Positions 51,789-59,357 of a DNA stretch of 64,000 bases are shown piece after piece (the first letter of the stretch is position 1; the number at the start of each line of letters is the position of its first letter). The stretch covers positions 1 to 64,000 of the forward strand of contig NZ_QCXY01000004.1 in the NCBI RefSeq assembly GCF_003347495.1, in the 5' to 3' direction. The stretch is from Pleomorphovibrio marinus (GTDB lineage Bacteria > Bacteroidota > Bacteroidia > Cytophagales > Cyclobacteriaceae). The translations under genes were made by a program, and so were the position numbers. The notes beneath the pieces were generated by a model, which had not been told where the DNA came from, made no database searches, and saw nothing but the letters and a program-made list of their open reading frames with translations.

Positions 51789-52952
51789 TTATTCTCCTTT
51801 GCGTCGCAATTCATAGATATAATAGCATTGGTACTCCTTTTCATACTCGTGAAGCTCGGCTTGATCCCGGTGGTAATGGATAAACCGGTTTTCTCCCACA
51901 GCCAAGGCCAGTTCACCGGGCTTTTCCCAAAGCATAGGTTTACCGGCCAGTTCCCCTTCTTTGATGGGTATATAATACCGTCTCACCGAGGCATTGAATT
52001 TGTCCCTTGAAGCCTCGTCCATCTGTTCCGACCAAAGCCCCTTTTCCCCACCAGTTCTATAGGCCAGCAAAAAGGTATCTCCCGTTCCCATCATATTGTG
52101 AAAATTCCCACTAAAGGCAAGGGAGGGCCGGTTATTTTGAAGGTTTTCCCTACTTGCCTCCTCCATAGGAATAGAATTGAGCACATCCGGTGTTAACCTC
52201 GGCACAGTAATGCGGTTGACCAGTTCAAAATCCCTATTGGGGTCATACTGATACAGGACGCTATCTGCTCCCAAAATGACAGAGACCACACTCGAAGTCC
52301 CGTCAGAGAAATGTAAGGGTTTATCAAGATAGGGATAGAACCTGTCCTGAGAAAACCTGCTGCTGGGATCCAATTTTCCTCCTTTTTTGACCTCCCCATT
52401 TTGTGGGTTGATGAGGTGTACCATGTTTAAAGTATCGAAATAATCCCTGGGATATTGGTGTAGGATGGCTTCGTTGAGGTTTACAATGGGCCATTCCTGC
52501 TCATCCAAATTAAATGTCGATAGATAATCCCTTACAAAATGAATCACTTTAAACCTGGGCTCCTGTTCAAAGGGGTAACTTCTTTGCTTCTGCAAATCAA
52601 GGTCATAAACATGCACCTGATCCATTCCGACCAAGACCACATCATCCCCCACAAACCCGGCACGAAGCAAAACCATACCAAAACCGTTTGGGCCTTCGGC
52701 AAGTGAATTTTCCACCACGATATTACCCTTTTTGTCCAAGATATAGTAAGTACCTTCCAACCCCATGGTGGACATCAAGTAAAGTCCTTTTTCCTTATGA
52801 AAATCAATCAGGTTCAAGGGCTTTAAAATATCCGTGGTCAAGGAGTCCACCAGTACCAATTCCATCTGAGGAAGTTCCTTCTCCAACCCTTGGTCATTTT
52901 GACAGGAAGTCCCAGCCAGGATCACTCCCATGATTAGCATACCTAACCGCAT
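51789..52952 (-). CDS. beta-propeller lipoprotein (DUF4221/6-bladed type)
   Basis: 387 residues. The N-terminus MRLGMLIMGVILAGTSCQND has a lipobox with Cys17. The rest shows repeating strands of a 6-bladed propeller: KEKGLYLMSTMGLEGTYYIL, VVLVGMDQVHVYDLDLQKQ, PQNGEVKKGGKLDP, SVVSVILGADSVLYQYD, and PGELALAVGENRFIHYH near the end. It resembles DUF4221 and BF3164-type lipoproteins, whose ligands are unknown. A 92-bp degenerate copy of part of this gene (codons ~266-296) is at 53243-53334. Confidence 0.72.
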   Translation of the reverse strand: MRLGMLIMGVILAGTSCQNDQGLEKELPQMELVLVDSLTTDILKPLNLIDFHKEKGLYLMSTMGLEGTYYILDKKGNIVVENSLAEGPNGFGMVLLRAGFVGDDVVLVGMDQVHVYDLDLQKQRSYPFEQEPRFKVIHFVRDYLSTFNLDEQEWPIVNLNEAILHQYPRDYFDTLNMVHLINPQNGEVKKGGKLDPSSRFSQDRFYPYLDKPLHFSDGTSSVVSVILGADSVLYQYDPNRDFELVNRITVPRLTPDVLNSIPMEEASRENLQNNRPSLAFSGNFHNMMGTGDTFLLAYRTGGEKGLWSEQMDEASRDKFNASVRRYYIPIKEGELAGKPMLWEKPGELALAVGENRFIHYHRDQAELHEYEKEYQCYYIYELRRKGE

Positions 52953-53134
52953 GTTTTTCTGTGCTTTGTGAATGCTAAATGTAATTAATTTTTTCGTTAA
53001 AACTAATTAATAGGTTGTTTTTATGGGGAAATGCTTTTTTCCAAGAACTCAGGAAATTCATCTTTACTCGGATCGAAAGCCACCAGCAAGCCATCCTAGT
53101 CCACCAAAAATATTTTGCCCCCGGAATTGGCCCC

Positions 53135-53243
53135 GACCGGGTGTAGTATGCCACTACACCCTTCTATCAGAAGTATATTTGAAAAACGTAATCTTTAAAG
53201 GCCATTTGTAATGGCCAACTTGTGCATCATCAATTTGAAAGAT
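53135..53243. repeat. two-hairpin repeat, copy 2
   Basis: Same order as copy 1: GGGTGTAGT/ACTACACCC, then GGCCATT/AATGGCC (loop TGT), then CATCATCAATTTGAAAGATG. It matches copy 1 closely over about 108 bp. Confidence 0.8.
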
Positions 53244-53334
53244 GCCAGCAAAAAGATATCTCCCGTTCCCGTCAAATTGTGGAAATTTCCGCTGAAAGCA
53301 ATAGAAGGCCCGTTTTTTAGAAGGTTTTCCCTAC
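53243..53334 (-). pseudogene. duplicated fragment of the propeller-lipoprotein gene
   Basis: This stretch closely matches 52063-52153, an internal part of the gene at 51789-52952, with shared strings GCCAGCAAAAAG, TATCTCCCGTTCCC and AAGGTTTTCCCTAC. Scattered substitutions break the reading frame. It directly abuts two-hairpin repeat copy 2. Confidence 0.7.
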
Positions 53335-53446
53335 AACAACTATAAAGCCACTATCTTTGTATGCATCATAAATGGGCTTCCTTTCACTGCTAAAAAGATG
53401 GTAGATTTGATGGGATCTTATAAATTGTAATCATAAGTAAAACCAA

Positions 53447-54481
53447 ATGAAAAATTTTCGGCTACTTTTATTCGGCTATGTGCTATTTTTACTACCACAG
53501 TTATCTACTTATGCCCAGGACTGTACATTTACCAATCCTGTTTGGAAAGGTGCGGATCCGTGGGTTTTTCAAAAAGGACAATCCTATTTTTTCTGCAAGT
53601 CCGAAGGCAAGGGCATAGCCATAGCGCAATCCAGCACTTTGACAGATCCGGGGGAGTGGATGAAAGTATGGGATGCCCCACAGGGATCTTGGAACAGCGC
53701 CAATATATGGGCTCCAGAGATCCATTTCATTCAGGGGAGATGGTATATCTACTACACCGCAGGAAAAAAACCTGGTGGACCATTTATTCACCAACGTTCA
53801 GGGGTACTAAGGTCAGCCTCTGATGACCCCTTTGGCCCCTATGAGGATATGGGAATGCTGCAAACCGGAGATGATGTGGAAGACCCCGATGATGTAAAAT
53901 GGGCCATAGACCTTACCCCCTTGGAACACCAGGGTAAACTTTACGCCATTTGGTCGGGTTGGGAAGAAAATAGGGACACCGACAAAACCAAACAGCATCT
54001 TTATATTGCCAACATGGAAAACCCTTTTACCATAAATGGCCCAAGAGTGAAGCTTTCTTCCCCTGAGGAAAACTGGGAAACCGGTGGGGAACTTGACCTG
54101 CAGGAAGGGCCTCAAGTCCTAAAAAATGGGAACAAAATATTTATCATCTATTCCACCCGTGAATCCTGGAGGCATTTTTACCGCCTAGGCCAGCTTGAAC
54201 TAATAAGCCAAAACGCTGACCCCCTGAACCCGGGGAATTGGCTCAAAAAAGGGCCTGTTTTTGAAGGAACAGAGCAGGTGTTTGGGGTGGGGCATTGCAG
54301 CTTTGCAAAAAACCCGGATGGAACAGAGGATTGGATACTCTACCATTCCAAAACCTCCACCGAACCCGGATGGGACAGGGACGTGCGGTTACAACGGTTC
54401 TATTGGGACGATCAGGACCACCCTGATTTTAGGGAGCCCATACCTACCGGAATAAGTATACCTTGCCCCAAACCCAAATAA
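53447..54481 (+). CDS. glycoside hydrolase family 43 protein
   Basis: 344 residues with a signal peptide (1-23, ending STYAQ). The five-bladed propeller of GH43 begins CTFTNPVWKGADPWV, with the catalytic base Asp37. The pKa modulator Asp is in KWAIDLTP and the general acid Glu in LDLQEGPQVLKNG. Blocks WAPEIHFIQGRWYIYYTAGK and GVGHCSFAKNPDGTEDWILYH are also typical. Members release arabinose, xylose or galactose from plant or algal polysaccharides; the subfamily cannot be assigned here. It is flanked by two-hairpin repeats on both sides. Confidence 0.92.
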   Translation: MKNFRLLLFGYVLFLLPQLSTYAQDCTFTNPVWKGADPWVFQKGQSYFFCKSEGKGIAIAQSSTLTDPGEWMKVWDAPQGSWNSANIWAPEIHFIQGRWYIYYTAGKKPGGPFIHQRSGVLRSASDDPFGPYEDMGMLQTGDDVEDPDDVKWAIDLTPLEHQGKLYAIWSGWEENRDTDKTKQHLYIANMENPFTINGPRVKLSSPEENWETGGELDLQEGPQVLKNGNKIFIIYSTRESWRHFYRLGQLELISQNADPLNPGNWLKKGPVFEGTEQVFGVGHCSFAKNPDGTEDWILYHSKTSTEPGWDRDVRLQRFYWDDQDHPDFREPIPTGISIPCPKPK

Positions 54482-54500
54482 GGATATTTAGGATGCTGTT

Positions 54501-54533
54501 TGGGTGTAGTATGCCACTACACCCTAATATCCT
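54501..54533. repeat. two-hairpin repeat, copy 3 (partial)
   Basis: Contains only the first hairpin GGGTGTAGT/ACTACACCC and the following CTAATATCC, then runs directly into copy 4. It looks like a truncated unit of a tandem array. Confidence 0.75.
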
Positions 54534-54656
54534 CGACTGGGTGTAGTATGCCACTACACCCTAATATCCTAAATCAACCTGAGAAACGTAAACCAAAAAA
54601 AGCCATTTGTAATGGCTAACTCGCAGCAACAATTTGACACATGTAAATCCAACCCC
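54534..54656. repeat. two-hairpin repeat, copy 4
   Basis: The second hairpin is AGCCATT/AATGGCT, while copies 1 and 2 have GGCCATT/AATGGCC. The outermost pair has changed from G-C to A-T on both sides, a compensatory substitution. The tail (AATTTGACACATGTAAATCC) differs from copies 1-2. Confidence 0.8.
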
Positions 54657-54657
54657 C

Positions 54658-54782
54658 TCGACTGGGTGTAGTATGCCACTACACCCTATTATCCTAAATC
54701 AACTTGAAAAACGTAAACCAAAAAAAGCCATTTGTAATGGCTAACTCGCAGCATCAATTTGACAAATGTAAAATCCAACCCC
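54658..54782. repeat. two-hairpin repeat, copy 5
   Basis: Nearly identical to copy 4 and placed 124 bp after it, including AGCCATT/AATGGCT. Together copies 3-5 form a small tandem array. Confidence 0.8.
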
Positions 54783-54849
54783 CCTTTTGTTAGAAACTAC
54801 ACCTAATCCACGATTTCGGGGTACTAATTATCTGAAAAACTAAATTCCC

Positions 54850-55869
54850 CTAAAAACCAATTTCATGGGCCAGAAACTCCTTTTGTTCCTCTCCTCTAAT
54901 GCCTACAGCTATGGAGCGATTCTCCCAATCAATATGAAAAACCGCATAGTGCAGCTCGGCAATATGCTCACCAATCCTGTGTTTATTGGCTTCGGGTCTC
55001 CATTTATCCCAAGTATGGGTAAGACCGCTGGAGGTAATGTCATATAAGTCGTATCCATTTGAAAGGGTCTTCCTGGAAATCTCGGCGATATGCCTGTCCC
55101 CACTGAGCAAAATAGGGTTTTGGATGCCGGTATCCACAATCAAATTGAATAATTTCTCCCTTTCCTTGGGGAAATTCGCCCACTTTTCGGAACCGTGCTC
55201 CTCAGCGATGATTTGAATCCCGGAGGCAATAATATGGATGCTGGCATCAGAATTTTTGAACTCCTTTTCAAGCCATTCCCACTGTTCCTCTCCCAAAATG
55301 GTTCCTTCCAGGTTCGGTTGATAGGCATTGTCCTTTTTATAAATGGTATCCCTGTGGTACCTGGCATCCAGCAAGAACACCTTTATTTTTTGATCTCCGG
55401 ACCCATAGGTATAGGAAGCATAGGCACCTTTTTGATCCCTACGGGGCGAGTCTTCGGGTTCATCCAAGAAATCCAGCATCAGTTGCTGGCTTTCATCCTT
55501 TTTCGCATACTGAAATCCACCGTCGTTGATGCCGTAATCATGATCATCCCAGATTCCGATTACTTCGACTTGCTCCCGGACTTTCTTGTATTCTTCGTGT
55601 TCGTATTGGCTTTTGTATTTTGAAGCCAACAATTCCATATCATGGGTATCCCCATACACATTGTCCCCCAGCCAAATCCACAGGTCGGGGTTTTCCTCCA
55701 AAATGGGTTGCCAAAGTGGCTGTGGGAGATTATGCCTGTTACAGGATCCAAAGGCTATTACGCTGATACCCGCTTCCTCCTCGGCCACCAGCCCATTTTC
55801 CACTTTTTGGTTACAGGAAAAAACCAATAAAAGACCAATCAGCCAAATGGTGAAAGTATATGTATTCAT
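54850..55869 (-). CDS. PhoD-like phosphatase lipoprotein
   Basis: 339 residues. The N-terminus MNTYTFTIWLIGLLLVFSCN has a lipobox (Cys19). The metallophosphatase core has IAFGSCNRHNLP at the start, LWIWLGDNVYGDTHDM, IGIWDDHDYGINDGG, the LLSGDRHIAEI block and SSGLTHTW, as in PhoD phosphodiesterases/alkaline phosphatases. It is expected at the periplasmic or outer face, releasing phosphate from esters. Its ATG overlaps the stop of the leader ORF in dispersed leader element copy 5 (ATGA), so translation may be coupled. It converges with the GH43 gene. Confidence 0.88.
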   Translation of the reverse strand: MNTYTFTIWLIGLLLVFSCNQKVENGLVAEEEAGISVIAFGSCNRHNLPQPLWQPILEENPDLWIWLGDNVYGDTHDMELLASKYKSQYEHEEYKKVREQVEVIGIWDDHDYGINDGGFQYAKKDESQQLMLDFLDEPEDSPRRDQKGAYASYTYGSGDQKIKVFLLDARYHRDTIYKKDNAYQPNLEGTILGEEQWEWLEKEFKNSDASIHIIASGIQIIAEEHGSEKWANFPKEREKLFNLIVDTGIQNPILLSGDRHIAEISRKTLSNGYDLYDITSSGLTHTWDKWRPEANKHRIGEHIAELHYAVFHIDWENRSIAVGIRGEEQKEFLAHEIGF

Positions 55870-56051
55870 ATGATTATAATTTGTTTTTTAAAGGCCATAT
55901 AGCCTGCCCCTGCCTGCCCCGAACTCGATTCGGGGAACTTGTTTCGGGAGCCTGTCCCGAATTTATTTCGGGAGAATCTCGCAACGATAATCATCCCAGT
56001 GTGTGACGTGCTCGTCATGCCTGACTGCCGTCCAGGCAGGCTCGATTTCAT
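55866..56051 (-). repeat. dispersed leader element, copy 5, with 61-residue leader ORF
   Basis: The longest copy. On the minus strand, an open frame of 61 residues runs from the ATG at 56051 (MKSSLPGRQSGMTSTSHTGM, then IIVARFSRNKF) through an extra palindrome block to TGA at 55866-55868. That stop overlaps the PhoD-like gene start as ATGA. Palindromes include GACGAGCACGTC and several CCCGAA/TTCGGG pairs. The core matches copies 3 and 4 at the amino-acid level. Confidence 0.72.
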
Positions 56052-56303
56052 ACTGTGCAATTTACTACAAGGTTGAGGAAAAACCGACTCCCAAATCTGT
56101 AAAATATTCGCGAATTTGGTTTTTGGGCAGGTTTTTTTGAACCATATAAGACATATAAGGGCATTTAAGGGATATGTTCTCTTATACTTTTTGGGGTTTA
56201 AAGGAATTAAGTCCACATTTTGTCCATCCGGGTTTTCTAGGTGCTACATGTACGGAAAACTTAATTTGGGACAAGAAATAGACACGCTCTCTATCAATCA
56301 TCA
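56052..56303. other. intergenic, nothing seen
   Basis: About 250 bp between the leader element and the lipocalin-like gene; no ORF, repeat or clear promoter. Confidence 0.45.
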
Positions 56304-56786
56304 CTAATCCACCCGATGGTGCACCCTTGGGGGTCCGCACATGGCCCCTATTACATCCAGACATGGAAATTCCAGGGTCAGTTGGGTGTGGTTAGCTGAC
56401 AATATTACCTCTGCACTTCTGCCCATGTTGCCCTCCACTTCGGGCAGGCTTTCCAAGGGTCCGTACACCCCACCCTCCAGGGCCAACTCATGTTCATGGA
56501 CAAACTGAATCTCTTTTCCCGAAAGCGAATAGGTACCCTCCAGATAATATGAATATCCTATGTCTGTCACCCCTTCCCTCTCCCTATAGGTATTTGTTCT
56601 AAGGAAATCGCCATTGGGAAAAAACACATAGGTATCCACAAAGTCAAGGTCCAAATCCTCTCGAAGGAACACTGCTTCCCAGGTCCCCAAAATGGATCTG
56701 GGGTCGATTTGTTCAAAATCATCCTGGCAGGCTACGGCAAAGGCAAAAGCCATACAAATATAAATGCGAAAGAAAATCTTATCCAT
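56304..56786 (-). CDS. lipocalin-like lipoprotein
   Basis: 160 residues. The N-terminus MDKIFFRIYICMAFAFAVACQ has a lipobox with Cys20. The mature part has lipocalin-like beta strands (ILGTWEAVFL, DTYVFFPNGDFLRTNTYRER, YLEGTYSLSGKEIQFVHEHE, ILSANHTQLTLEF), the pattern of small Bacteroidota lipocalin-like lipoproteins of unknown ligand. The C-terminus carries two cysteines (PCLDVIGAMCGPP) that may form a disulfide. It lies between the PhoD-like and second GHL10 genes on the same strand, with gaps too large to assume one operon. Confidence 0.65.
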   Translation of the reverse strand: MDKIFFRIYICMAFAFAVACQDDFEQIDPRSILGTWEAVFLREDLDLDFVDTYVFFPNGDFLRTNTYREREGVTDIGYSYYLEGTYSLSGKEIQFVHEHELALEGGVYGPLESLPEVEGNMGRSAEVILSANHTQLTLEFPCLDVIGAMCGPPRVHHRVD

Positions 56787-56905
56787 AAGTAAATATATTT
56801 TGTGCTATCCACAAAAGTGAAAGGTAGGGCAATTACTCAAGGCCTCCTCCGCGTGTACCTCTCCCAAATTGATTTCAAATCTATCAATATAGGTAGGTTT
56901 TTCAT

Positions 56906-58033
56906 TTAAAGGGATTTAACTGCATTCCAATGTCCCTCCTTCATGCTCCAATGCTGAAAAAGAGAAATCCCTTTGGCCCCTGCTTCCACAGATAGTTTAT
57001 GGGCCTTCTTGATTTCCTCCGGGCTAAGTTCAGGCACAAACAGTCCTGCGTAGATTGGGGCATTTTGCTGGAGGGCAGCTTTTTCCTCCTGAATCATTCT
57101 CCCCACCCATTCGATGTCCTCATTATAAAAATTATGGTATAGCATGGGCAGAAAAGCATCCAGCTGCCACTTGCTCCATTGTTGTCTTACATGTTCCCAG
57201 TTTGGAAACACGGCAGCAGTGGCCACTTTATTTTGCTTTTTGATTTCCGGCATAAAACGCTCATTGACCAAGTCTGTAATCAGGTCGTACCTGAATTGCC
57301 TCCACTCTTTACTAGCAGAAGGATCATCCAAATCCTTTAACGGATCGATGCCCGTTTCATTTTTGAACTTTTCCCGGGTTAGAGGATGATAACAGTAATC
57401 GTATTCAGGCATTTCCCTGTCTTGAACAAGGTCATATTTAGGTTGTAGTGCCTCTGCCAGGATCACATCGGGTAAGCGGATATAATCCAGGTGCACACCC
57501 GTTAACCCCTCTATGTCTGCCAGGGATTTGACAGTTTCCTGCACAAAATCCATGGCATCAGGATGAGAAGGGCTCAGAAACTTATAATAGTCCACGTAAG
57601 CCGGATGAGTATTGGCCGGCTGGCCAAGTCCATTCACCGCATACCAATCCGTCTTTTTGGCAACATATTCCGGGATATTGCAGGGCATGGTAAACATCCA
57701 AGCGTGTACCTCCAAACCTATTTCTTTTCCGTGAGCCGACAGGTTATTGAGAATGGGCTCTCCCATAGGGAGGCGGTCGGTCTGAAAGCTTGCTTTTCGG
57801 CCATTATAGGATTCGAATAGCACTGCGTCAAACCCTGCATCTTTGATTTTATCCAACTCCCGCTTCCACTCTTCAGGCTTCAACCCCTCCCTGGGGGTCA
57901 TCCATATCCAGTTTTTAGCATTCAGGGGGAGGCCTTGGGGCCTTTTAGAAAAAGTAGAAGCCATTAGGGTAGGAGAAGCCAATAAGGCCATTCCACTCAC
58001 ACCAAGATTTCTAAAGAATTTTCTTTTGTCCAT
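56906..58033 (-). CDS. Tat-exported family 10 glycosidase-like protein
   Basis: 375 residues. The N-terminus MDKRKFFRNLGVSGMALLAS is a Tat-type signal with KR in place of RR. The GHL10-like TIM barrel shows KNWIWMTPREGLKPEEWKRE, GFDAVLFESYNGR, LEVHAWMFTMPCN, GVHLDYIRLPDV (acidic pair in the active site) and FLPMLYHNFYNEDIEWV. It is related to the protein at 18867-20000 but is not a close duplicate. The substrate is unknown. An AATTAGTCGACTTCC string about 50 bp upstream resembles the palindrome before the heparinase-like gene. Confidence 0.8.
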   Translation of the reverse strand: MDKRKFFRNLGVSGMALLASPTLMASTFSKRPQGLPLNAKNWIWMTPREGLKPEEWKRELDKIKDAGFDAVLFESYNGRKASFQTDRLPMGEPILNNLSAHGKEIGLEVHAWMFTMPCNIPEYVAKKTDWYAVNGLGQPANTHPAYVDYYKFLSPSHPDAMDFVQETVKSLADIEGLTGVHLDYIRLPDVILAEALQPKYDLVQDREMPEYDYCYHPLTREKFKNETGIDPLKDLDDPSASKEWRQFRYDLITDLVNERFMPEIKKQNKVATAAVFPNWEHVRQQWSKWQLDAFLPMLYHNFYNEDIEWVGRMIQEEKAALQQNAPIYAGLFVPELSPEEIKKAHKLSVEAGAKGISLFQHWSMKEGHWNAVKSL

Positions 58034-58375
58034 ATCAAAACGAATTCGGTTAAATTTATAGTTACAGCTTTATGTTAAGGAAGTCGACTAATTATTATTT
58101 TTAAAATTATCAAATAATTTTTACTTATTAATCTATTTTTTATACTAATTTATAAATGATTTAAAAATTTTTTCTATAAATCCCTATATGGCTATTAACT
58201 ACCAATCATGCTTTTTTTAGTATATGCATTTGCATTTGGAATAATAATAATTAAAAATTTTTAAAAAATGAAAAATTTAAAATTTAATACCAATTAAATG
58301 TGATCTTAATTTCTCCAAATACGTTTACTAAAATATGGGTCCGTTAACCTAAACGGATCCTTAAACCTGGATTCC
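58034..58375. other. very A/T-rich intergenic region
   Basis: 342 bp between divergent genes, extremely A/T-rich from about 58085 to 58320. Near the right end, GGGTCCGTT and AACGGATCC form an imperfect hairpin at 58336-58361, just before the start at 58376. Low melting stability or an upstream promoter element is possible; nothing more specific is visible. Confidence 0.5.
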
Positions 58376-58705
58376 ATGAATGTAAGAAATGCAACCCTTT
58401 TCCTATTGTTGTTCTTCTTTTTGTCCGGCTCTCAATTGGCATTTTGTCAGACCGCACAGCAAAAGAAGGATGAAAAAGAGCTTATTCAGAAGGATAAGGA
58501 CAGACAGAAAACCGCAAATGCCACAAAAAAAGAATACAAAAAGAAAGCAAAGGAGTCCCGTCGTATAAGCAATGAGGCAAATTACGCTTCCAAGCAGGCC
58601 AAAAGATCGGCAAAAATGGAAAAACGGGCACAAAAAGCAAGAAAAAGAGCCGAAAAACAACTGGAAAAGTCCAATAAGGCTTCCAAAAAATCGGACAATA
58701 ATTAA
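58376..58705 (+). CDS. basic coiled-coil exported protein
   Basis: 109 residues with a signal peptide (1-25, ending LAFCQ). The mature part is almost entirely a highly charged helix rich in Lys, Glu and Ala (KKDEKELIQKDKDRQK, KMEKRAQKARKRAEKQLEKS), predicted as a coiled coil with net positive charge. No family is recognised. A hairpin lies just upstream and a bidirectional terminator just downstream. A structural or envelope-binding role is possible but is not shown. Confidence 0.65.
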   Translation: MNVRNATLFLLLFFFLSGSQLAFCQTAQQKKDEKELIQKDKDRQKTANATKKEYKKKAKESRRISNEANYASKQAKRSAKMEKRAQKARKRAEKQLEKSNKASKKSDNN

Positions 58706-58723
58706 TTTTGCCTTTGAAAAAAA

Positions 58724-58767
58724 TTAATCCATCTCTCTAATTTAGGGATGGATTAAACTTTTTTAAC
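58724..58767. terminator. bidirectional Rho-independent terminator
   Basis: TTAATCCATC (58724-58733) pairs with GATGGATTAA (58747-58756). T-rich runs follow on both strands, so it can end the plus-strand coiled-coil gene and the minus-strand response-regulator operon. Confidence 0.85.
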
Positions 58768-58778
58768 GCTATTACCAA

Positions 58779-59351
58779 TCAATCAGGTCTCAACACGAAT
58801 TCTTCCCTTGGTCTTTTTTCGAGAAATGTAATAATTGGAATAGAGAGGATCTTGGCTGCAATTTTCTTAATGTCCGAAAAGCTGTTTGGCTTTTGGATAT
58901 AACAGGATGCCCCATTTTTATGGGTAAAGTCGATTTGTTCTTGATTGGCGGATGTCGAATAAATCACTATAGGAATATCCTTAATAAGAGGGTTGCCCTT
59001 TATTGCAGCTAAGCATTCAAAACCATTGATTCCAGGCATATTGAGATCAATAATGATGAGATCTGGCTTTTCGGCACCCACCATTTGAAGCAAGGCAAAC
59101 AATTCCTTGCCGTTCATGGCTAATGAAATTTTAACTTGAGCAGAAGCTTCGGAAAAGGCCTCTGCTAATAATTCTTGGTCATCTGGGTCATCATCGACAA
59201 TCATCACATGAAATTGAAGATTGCTAGGTTGGCCTTGAGAAATCTCTTCCTTTATGGATTTCCTTGAAGATAAACTATTTATTTTATCCAGGAATTGGCC
59301 GAAGAGTAAAATAGGTTGTAATAGGTGCGATTGGGGGTAAATTATATCCAT
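58779..59351 (-). CDS. single-domain response regulator
   Basis: 190 residues. The receiver domain begins at about 48 (HVMIVDDDPDDQELLAEAFS). The phosphoacceptor is D102 in LIIIDLNMPGINGFECL, with the switch Thr/Ser in IVIYSTSAN and the Lys in YIQKPNS. No output domain follows, so it signals through protein contacts or a phosphorelay (Rcp1-like group). The N-terminal 47 residues are unusual and may mean translation starts further in. It starts 6 bp after the histidine kinase stop, so the two are an operon and a likely cognate pair. Confidence 0.9.
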   Translation of the reverse strand: MDIIYPQSHLLQPILLFGQFLDKINSLSSRKSIKEEISQGQPSNLQFHVMIVDDDPDDQELLAEAFSEASAQVKISLAMNGKELFALLQMVGAEKPDLIIIDLNMPGINGFECLAAIKGNPLIKDIPIVIYSTSANQEQIDFTHKNGASCYIQKPNSFSDIKKIAAKILSIPIITFLEKRPREEFVLRPD

Positions 59352-59357
59352 ATTGTT

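Larger units (their letters stand above)
52953..53446. other. intergenic region with repeat and gene fragment
   Basis: Between the divergent propeller lipoprotein and GH43 genes. It holds two-hairpin repeat copy 2 (53135-53243) directly followed by a fragment of the neighbouring gene (53243-53334). The 53023-53134 part has remnant-like text but no identifiable origin. No exact promoter consensus was found. Confidence 0.6.
54482..54849. other. intergenic region filled by two-hairpin repeats
   Basis: The space between the convergent GH43 and PhoD-like genes is almost entirely made of repeat copies 3-5. The hairpins may terminate both transcripts. No gene. Confidence 0.7.

Noticed and set aside
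51623-54782. Integron cassette array with attC sites
   Set aside because: Hairpins flank genes, but no attC R/L box structure or integron integrase is visible, gene orientations vary, and the repeat also forms a tandem cluster.
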